Shown here: one piece after another, positions 57,150 to 64,000 of the stretch
Position numbering within the stretch: the first letter of the stretch is position 1
Layout: each line of letters opens with the position of its first letter
NCBI GenBank assembly: GCA_039583875.1
Contig: CM077166.1
Span: 78,056,564-78,120,563 of the forward strand
DNA: 64,000 nucleotides
Reading direction: 5' to 3'
Origin: Platanthera guangdongensis
Taxonomy: Eukaryota > Streptophyta > Magnoliopsida > Asparagales > Orchidaceae
Position numbers and translations under genes: made by a program
Notes under the pieces: generated by a model
Databases searched by the model: none
Told to the model about the DNA's origin: nothing
What the model saw: the letters and a program-made list of their open reading frames with translations, nothing else

Positions 57150-57862
57150 GGTTATGGATTCAAAATTACCGCCCACAGGATCGCCTGCTATGTATAATTT
57201 TAAGCGATGACCGTTCACTTTAAACGAGCCTTTATCCGGGTGGGAGACGAGTACGGTCCCATAAGGCCAAACCTCTTCAACTTTGAAGGGGCCGAACCAA
57301 CGTGATCTAAGTTTCCTGGGGAAAAGTCTAAGTCGTGAGTTATAAAGAAGGACAAGATCGCCCGGAGAAAAAGTTTTTTGGGGCTTGAGTTTTCAGTCGT
57401 GATAAAACTTAGAACGCTCCTTATAGAACTTATTGCTCTCGTAAGCATTTGCACGCCATTCATCGAGCTCGTTTAGTTGCAGTTTTCTATTTTGGGCGGC
57501 TAAGTTAGCGTCAAGATTTAAAAGTTTTAAAGCCCAAAGTGCGCAATGTTCTAATTCTACGGGTAGATGTCACGCTTTGCCGTACACTAGTCGATACAGC
57601 GTACAACAAATTGCGGTTTTGTATGCGGTACGATAAGCCCACAACGCATCGTCGAGTTTGATGGACCAATCTTTCCTATTAAGTGAAACAGTTTTCTCTA
57701 ATATGCGTTTTATCTCTCGATTGACTACCTCTACTTGGCCACTAGTTTGCGAGTGGTAGGGGGGTGGCAAGTTTGTGCGTGACACCGTATCTAGCAAACG
57801 TCTTAGCCATCTGGGTGTTGCAGAAATGCGTCCACCTATCGCTTACAATAGCGCGCGGTGTG
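57150..57862 (-). pseudogene. Athila #2 integrase, C-terminal part out of frame
   Basis: Continues the integrase after a one-base loss near 57865: [17 protein letters not shown] (catalytic Glu), [53 protein letters not shown], a stop near 57396 in FYHD-stop-KLKP, then [45 protein letters not shown]. The second catalytic Asp block (IVSDR) lies at the frameshift. Confidence 0.85.
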
Positions 57863-60002
57863 CCGAAGCGCGAAATAGTTTTTTAAGAAATGTAACGACG
57901 ACTCGCGCATCGTTGGTGGGGAGAGCTTGCGCTTCCTCCCATCTCGATACGTAGTCGACCTCTACTAAAATATACATATTTTTGAAAGACGGAGGTAGGG
58001 GGCCGACAAAATCTATGCCCCATAAATCGAAGACTTCGCACTCTAAAAACATGTTTTGGGGCATCTCGTCGCGACGAGAAATGTTACCCGACCGCTGACA
58101 GCTATCGCATGCGCGCACAAAATTGCAAGCGTCTTTGAATAGAGTGGGCCAAAAGAAGCCCGCCTCTAGCGTCTTCCGCGCGGTCCAGTTAGCTTGATAA
58201 TGCCCACCAGCCGGACCCTCGTGGCAGTGCCTAAGGATTTGCATGCACTCCACACCCGCGACACATCTTCGGACCGCTTGGTCCGTGCAGATACGAAAAA
58301 GAAAAGGGTCCTCCCAAAAGAAATATTTCAAGTCAGAAAAGAATTTCTTCTTTTGTTGGCTTGAAAAGTCTTTTGGAAGTACCCTTGCAACTAAATAGTT
58401 CGCAAAATCTACGAACCACGGCGGGGAAGAGGAACTAGTAGTTATGGCTAGGAGGCGTTCCTCGGGGAATCTGCCATTTATGTCAGATTCGACGAGCGCT
58501 TCCGCAGCGGGATTTTCTAAGCGGGAGAGGTGATCGGCGACTAAATTTTCCGCGCCCCTCTTATCCCGGATCTCTAAATCGAACTCCTGCAAGAGGAGGA
58601 TCCATCGAAGAAGGCGGGGTTTGGCATCCGTTTTCGCTAACAAATATTTTAAGGCGGAATGTTCGGTAAATACGATAACTTTGGATAGCGTTATATACGA
58701 GTGAAACTTATCGAAAGCAAATACGACGGCTAAAAGTTCCTTTTCCGTTGTCGTGTAATTTCCTTGTGCGGAAGTGAGTGTCTTGCTAGCATAGTAAATA
58801 GGATGAAAATATTTGTTTATACGTTGGCCAAGAACGGCTCCTACGGCAGTATCACTAGCGTCGCACATAATCTCGAACGGTAGGGTCCAATCGGGCGCCA
58901 CTAAAATAGGTGAATTGATAAGTTTTTGTTTTATGAAATTAAAGGCAGACTCGCATTCACTATCAAAGACAAAATTTGATTCCTTTTCCAAGAGGCGAGT
59001 AAGCGGCTTTGTTATTTTTGAAAAATCTTGAATAAAATGCCTATAAAAGCCCGCGTGCCCTAAGAAACTCCTAATAGATTTAACGTTGGAAGGCGGGGGA
59101 AGTTTTTCGATAATTTCAACTTTGGCCTTATCGACCTCCATCCCCTTAGACGAAATCATATGGCCGAGAACCAAACCTTCTCGAACCATAAAGTTACATT
59201 TTTCCCAATTTAAAACGAGATGCGTGTCCTCGCATCGCTGAAGGACACGATCTAAATTACGAAGACAGGACGGGAAAGAGCTTCCGAAAATAGAGAAGTC
59301 ATCCATAAAGACTTCCATAATGTCTCCTACCAGCTCGCCAAAGATCGCCAGCATACATCGTTGGAATGTAGCGGGCCCGTTGCAGAGGCCAAATGACATT
59401 CTTCGATATGCGAAGGTACCAAACGGGCAGGTAAAAGTTGTTTTCTCTTGGTTATCGGGGGAAATGGGGATTTGGAAAAACCCCGATAATCCATCGAGAA
59501 AACAAAAATACGGATGACCGGACAAACGCTCTAAAATTTGGTCTAAAAATGGTAGTGGAAAATGATCCTTACGGGTGGCATCATTTAGTTTTCTATAATC
59601 GATGCACACCCGCCAACCGGTAACAGTACGAGTTGGGACGAGTTCATTGTGCTCATTCTCCACTACGGTAAGACCGCCCTTTTTGGGCACCACGTGAATG
59701 GGACTAACCCACGTACTATCTGATATGGGATAAATAATCCCCACATCTAATAATTTAATAATTTCGGCCTTAACGACGTCTTTCATGTTTGGGTTAAGAC
59801 GTCGCTGCGGCTGAATGGTTTTGCGGCAATTATCGAGAAGGAAAATCTTATGGGTGCAGAAAGACGGGTTAATCCCTTTGAGATCAGAAATTTGCCACGC
59901 AATTGCGTGGCGATGTTTAAGCAAAACTCCCAATAAATCGGAAGTCTCCGAGTCGCTCAAATGCGAAGAAATGATAACAGGGAGTGTATCATCTTTTCCC
60001 AA
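57843..60002 (-). pseudogene. Athila #2 RT, RNase H and integrase N-terminus (open 719 codons)
   Basis: RT copies the RNA to DNA. Residue positions from 60002: [22 protein letters not shown] (130-151), LDGLSG with Asp 170, FMDDFSIFG (232-240, the catalytic pair Asp 234/235), RNase H with [14 protein letters not shown] (Asp 381), TTTEKELLA (Glu 421) and [10 protein letters not shown], where Athila #1 has FTDHSAL, so the third acidic residue is Glu 447. [14 protein letters not shown] ends RNase H. Integrase zinc finger: [10 protein letters not shown] (592-601) and CDSCQ (632-636). [11 protein letters not shown] has the first catalytic Asp (664). The frame fails at about residue 710. The Met is simply the first after a stop; the polyprotein runs on from gag. 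Confidence 0.9.
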
Positions 60003-60440
60003 AAAGGCGTATTTGAGTGAATCGGGTAGGGGTTTGAGTTCAAGGCAGGGCAGTTCTTATATCGAGGTTTTAATTCCTATGTCTTTCTTACCAATTGGTT
60101 CGAAAGGCAAGTCTATAGAGGTATCCTCATCGCAGTTAAAATTTTCGAGCGCATAAATATCGTCGTTTAAAAAAGTAGACTCAAAAATAGGGGAAGAACA
60201 ATCTCCGAGATATGTGTCTAAATTATAACAAAAGTCATCGCTCGATGACGAGTCTCATATAGAGGGATTAATAGAGAAAGTAACTTCGTCATCTCCTACC
60301 CAAAGGAGGAGACGACCGTTACTGACATCAATTAATGCGCGGGAGGTGGCGAGAAATGGGCGACCGAGTATAATTGGTACATCGGTGTCTTCCTCGATGT
60401 CCAAGATGACGAAGTCTATCGGAAAGATAAACCTATCAAC
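60003..60440 (-). pseudogene. Athila #2 protease end and linker, with stops
   Basis: After a stop at about 60439 (Arg to stop) the frame continues with RFIFPIDFVILDIEED, VPIILGRPFLATSRALID (the protease ILGRPFL block), then an acidic linker to the RT. Further stops near 60255 and 60058. It has the normal gag-pol order, simply decayed. Confidence 0.8.
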
Positions 60441-62372
60441 TCAGACAAGTACGTCATCCACTACCACAACGGGAAACTTAAGCGAGCGATCCGCTAGTTG
60501 GATTCGCATTTTAGTAGGGGTCGGAGTGCCCAAACCTAATTTTTGAAAGAGCGATAACGACATCAAATTAATGCTCGCGCCTAAATCTGCAAGAGCGTAT
60601 TTTACTAATATATTGCCAAAAAGGCACGGGATGGAGAACCGTCGCGGGCCATTTCTTTTTAGGGGCAATTTATTAATAAGAGCCGCTGAGCAGTCAGCAT
60701 TAAGAGAAATATGCGAAATAGTTTCTAATTTTTGTTTATTGGAAAGAAGTTGTTTTAGGTATTTCGCATATTTAGGCATCTGAGAGATTGCCTCGCAGAA
60801 AGAAACATTAATATGAATTTGTTTTAATAATAAAATAAATTTTTCAAATTGCGCGTCCTTACGCTCACTATTAAGTTTATGCGGATACGACAAGGGCATT
60901 TTAATAATTTTTTCATTTAAAATTTGTAAAGGCGGCGTAATCAAAGAAGGGGGAAGAGGGGTCGGAGGTGAAATATGTACCTGAGGATCGGTCTGTTTTG
61001 GATCGATCACCTCCTTTCCGCTACGGAGGGTTATAACGTTGATATTTTCCCGCGGATTGGGCTCCATGTTTCCCGGCAGTGCCCCGTGCACGCGCTCGGA
61101 CATCATTTGCGCTAGCTGTCCAACCTGGAGTTCTAAGTTTTTTAGCGATCCGGTGATGTTCCGGATATTTGACTCGTTGGAAGCTATATATTTAGAAAAA
61201 TTATCCTCCATCGGGGAGGGTTTTGGAAGAGGGGGAGGCGGCAGAAATCCGGGCGCGAAAGAATTGGGCGGGCGCTGCGCATTATTCGCATTGCTCCATG
61301 AGAAGTTGGGGCGGTTTCTCCAACCCGGATTATAGGTATTGCTATAAGGGTTGTTGTTGGGGTTGAAGGAGGGTCGCCCAGCATTTCCCACGTAGTCTAC
61401 GAATTCATTTGCTACGCCGGCATTAGGGGGAATCGCCCAAGGAGGAGTGGTGGAGGCAGCAGACATCTCCGCCACCCGCTTCGTCAGCCTTTCAACTTGA
61501 AGGGCTAAGTGGGCAGTGGCATCCACTTCAAAGAGGCCGGCCGCTTGCTTGGGACGTCCTCGCGGGACGTTCCATTGGTAGGCGTTCATATCCATCTCTT
61601 CAATAAGAGCTTGGGCAGCCTCGGGGGTCTTATTATTCAAGGTACCCCCGGCAGCCGCGTCAATCATTTGACGCGTCTGATAATTAAGCCCATTGTAGAA
61701 TATTTGGACCTGCAACCACGTAGGCAGCGCGTAGTGCAGACACTTGCGGAGGAATTCCTTAAAGCGCTCCCAAGTCTCAAAAAGAGACTCAGAATCGTTC
61801 TGCACGAACGAAGAAATGTCCGCCCGCAACTTTACAGTCTTGGCGGGCGGAAAATACTTCGTTAAGAATCATTCCGCGAGGTCGGCTCAGGTGGTGATAC
61901 ATCCTCGTGGGATGGAATTCAACCACGCCATAGATTTGGATCGGAGGGAGAATGGAAAAAGGCGCAAATGAATGGCGTCATCAGTGATGCCATTGATCTT
62001 AAAAGTATCGTAAATCTCCAAAAAACTAGACAAATGAACGTTCAGGTCCTCATCCGGCTGTCCGTCGAACTGCACGACATTTTGGATCATTTGGATAACG
62101 CTCGATTGGATCTCAAAATTATTGTTCGCCACCGTCGGGCGAACAATACTGGACCCAGTATCGTCCAAATTCGGCCGGGCGTAATATGACATTGTACGCT
62201 CAACAACCGCGTTTGGATTGGGGTTGGCCATAGCAACGGCAGAGGGTTCTCCGATGGATTCTTCGGGATCCAAAGAGGGATTTCGGCGTTGAGACCGAAT
62301 ACGCGCAAGAGAGCGTTCGATCTCAGGATCGAAATCCAAATTTTCGAACTCCGAAGGCTGTCTACGGGTCAT
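60441..62372 (-). pseudogene. Athila #2 gag and protease start
   Basis: MTRRQPSEFENLDFDPEIE (62372), MSYYARPNLDDTGSS, VQFDGQPDEDLNVHLSSFLEI, LRLFPFSLRSKSMAWLNSIP. Two stops (about 61886 and 61868) stand where Athila #1 has Trp and a matching residue. Then FYNGLNYQTRQMIDAAAGG, NNKTPEAAQALIEEMDMNAYQW, a Pro/Asn-rich linker, GSLKNLELQVGQLAQMMSER, ITLRSGKEVIDPKQ, and the protease start ALADLGASINLMSLSLFQKLG. The usual protease Asp-Ser/Thr-Gly reads DLGAS here, so its Asp is present and the Ser/Thr is Leu. Gag is otherwise full length, about 600 codons. Confidence 0.88.
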
Positions 62373-62507
62373 ATACCCTAAAATAAAAGTAGAAAATTAA
62401 CTTCTTTTTTTGGATTTTGAAGAAACGTTTTTAAGTTTTTTTTAGTTTTTAGAAATAAAAGTAAAAGTAATAGAGTTCGGATTTGGAATAACAACTCAAA
62501 GAGAATT

Positions 62508-62524
62508 CCCCAGCAACGGCGCCA
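62508..62524 (-). other. Athila #2 primer binding site (tRNA-Asp type)
   Basis: Minus strand TGGCGCCGTTGCTGGGG, six bases from the LTR end at 62531. One base differs from the Athila #1 site. Confidence 0.88.
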
Positions 62525-62530
62525 AAAACT

Positions 62531-62699
62531 TGATTGGCCCGCGAACAGACTCTTACTGTGGTTGGTTCGGTGAGTCGATCGCCGCAGGCTTGCTAGATGA
62601 GGCAGTGCACCTATTGCAAGTAGTACTCGATATTCAGGAGAATACCGAGGTCGTATTATTCCCGGGAACGGGTTTATTACCCCTACTCCTCCAAAAACT
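62531..62699. repeat. 169 bp tandem duplication at the LTR/primer-site border
   Basis: 62531-62699 repeats as 62700-62868 or so, both starting TGATTGGCCCGCGAACAG. The first copy ends CCAAAAACT, the same bases that stand between primer site and LTR (62522-62530). The 3' LTR has only one copy. Confidence 0.88.
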
Positions 62700-64000
62700 T
62701 GATTGGCCCGCGAACAGACTGTTACTGTGGTTGGTTCGGCGAGTCGATCGCCGCGGGCTTGCTAGATGAGGCAAGTGCACCTATCGCAAGTAGTACTCGA
62801 TATTCGGGAGAATACCGAGGTCGTATTATTCCCGGGAATGGGTTGATTACCCCTACTCCTCTGAAAACATTATTATTTTACCGAAATAGAAGTTGAGGGT
62901 TTTAAGTAAAATAGGAACGAAAATAGATTTTAAGAAAATAGTCGATGAAGAGATAACTCCCGGTATCGAATTGCGTTAGGATTAAAAATAAGTTTGAATA
63001 ACTAGATATCTAAAGTTTCAATTTAATTAATGCGGAAACTTGGCCGTGGAGGTTCAAAATAATGAGCTCATCTATCTCTAGGAATATCGCTCACCTAGAC
63101 ATTAAGGCTATTCGACCGGGCTCTCGTCCGACGAAGGATTCCCCTTAATGCCCGCAGTACGCTAAGAGCCCCGCTATTGGGTGGGGAACCCAATCTGGTA
63201 GAGTTAGCGCGCCTCCTCTCTCGAGGGTTAGTGCGAAACTCTATCTACCCAGGGGTGATCTCTCCATATGCACGGCCTCTCGGCTAGCTAGCGTATGGAT
63301 AATAGAAATAGAGCCTACACATCGATATGTGGGTCTACACGTCGTTAACCCGGGGTAAACCTTAAGTTTTTAATTTAATTGAAAAATTAGACATTTGGTT
63401 ATTTAAAACATTTTAGATCCCAAAGCTCTTTGATACCGAGGGCTAAAAGCAATTAGCCACTCATCGGAATGGGGATAACTTATATGTTTGGTTGTGCGAG
63501 CGTCCTAAACTATTCGCTGAAAGGTTATAAAGAAAATAAGAAGAAAAGTAAAATATCATAACATTAGAAAAGTTATGACAAATAAACACACCCGCACTCA
63601 TTCAAACATATAACAAGAGACAAAAATAAAACTAAGTTACACATAAGAGAAAATTGCATAATTGATAATTGAAGGTCCCACTCAAATGAGTGGGGGCGGG
63701 AAATAAAAGCTGAAAAGTGCATAATTGAAATTTGCAGGTCCCACTCAAACGAGTGGGGGCGGAAAATTAAAGCTGAAAATTGCAAGTCCTACTCAAATGA
63801 GTAAGACTGAAATGAAAGCGAGTCCTACTCAAATGAGTAGGAGAAAATAAATGTGATTACAGGACTTTCTTAAATATTTACATCAAAATAAAGTCCGACC
63901 ATTTAACTCCTAGCGAGTAGGCGGAAAATCAAATCCAGCCATTTAACTCAAGTGAGTAGGCAGAAAAATAAAGAATGAAAATTACAAGTCCTACTCAAAC
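62531..64000 (-). repeat. Athila #2 5' LTR, cut by window end
   Basis: Matches 51812 onward from the second TGATTGGCCC (62700) to the last base, through the (C)CTACTCAAACGAGTAG array from about 63670. The first 169 bp are an extra partial copy. Confidence 0.9.

Overview
The window is plant (angiosperm) repeat DNA, very probably from a large genome. It consists almost wholly of LTR retrotransposons inserted into one another, with no convincing host gene, tRNA or rRNA. The plant assignment rests on Ty1/copia elements of Sirevirus type (tRNA-Met primer sites, a long gag with zinc knuckles and coiled coil, an extra ORF after pol), Athila-type and Tat-type Ty3/gypsy elements, and a Tekay/Del-like chromovirus whose LTRs run TGTAAC...GTTACA. 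The species cannot be told.

Layout. 1-1472: broken copia fragment (integrase to reverse transcriptase). 1473-12183: Athila #1, minus strand, with a truncated 3' LTR on the left, a 3' ORF, integrase, RNase H/half RT, gag and a full 5' LTR on the right. 12184-13731 and 49092-50125: the two halves of one copia element (C1), separated by 35.4 kb of nested insertions. Inside that gap: a plus-strand Tekay-like LTR (13732-13874, 21480-22318, 48308-49091), a minus-strand Tekay-like element M (22319-23820, 45989-48307), a Tat-like gag-protease element (13875-21474, itself holding a solo copia LTR at 15245-16785), a Sirevirus-type copia element (23821-45983), a pol-less Sirevirus relative inside its RT (29437-37990), and a second solo LTR (38497-39621). 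50126-51811: another Tekay-like LTR inserted in C1. 51812-64000: Athila #2, minus strand, cut by the window edge in its 5' LTR.

Most boundaries rest on paired LTRs, target-site duplications (ACACA, ACATT, TCTAT, TACTT, GTACA/GTAGA) or rejoining of an interrupted reading frame. The deepest stack is five levels: C1 > Tekay LTR > Tekay M > Sirevirus > pol-less Sirevirus. Most coding regions are decayed, with many stops explained by C-to-T (or G-to-A) changes, as expected of methylated DNA.

The most unusual signal is not a gene. Nearly every LTR family here carries, a short way upstream of a TATA-like box, an array of short CG-centred inverted repeats. In several arrays the arms differ from copy to copy yet stay complementary. 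The same kind of array, in the element's own family 'dialect', recurs with a TATA-like box in front of the extra 3' ORF in three elements (one Athila, two Sireviruses). This looks like a second, internal LTR-type promoter for that ORF. One motif class (CACG-CC/GG-CGTG) is shared by three gypsy families and another (GATTCTCG-CGA) by unrelated copia LTRs. All comparisons were made by eye; no alignment or search was run.
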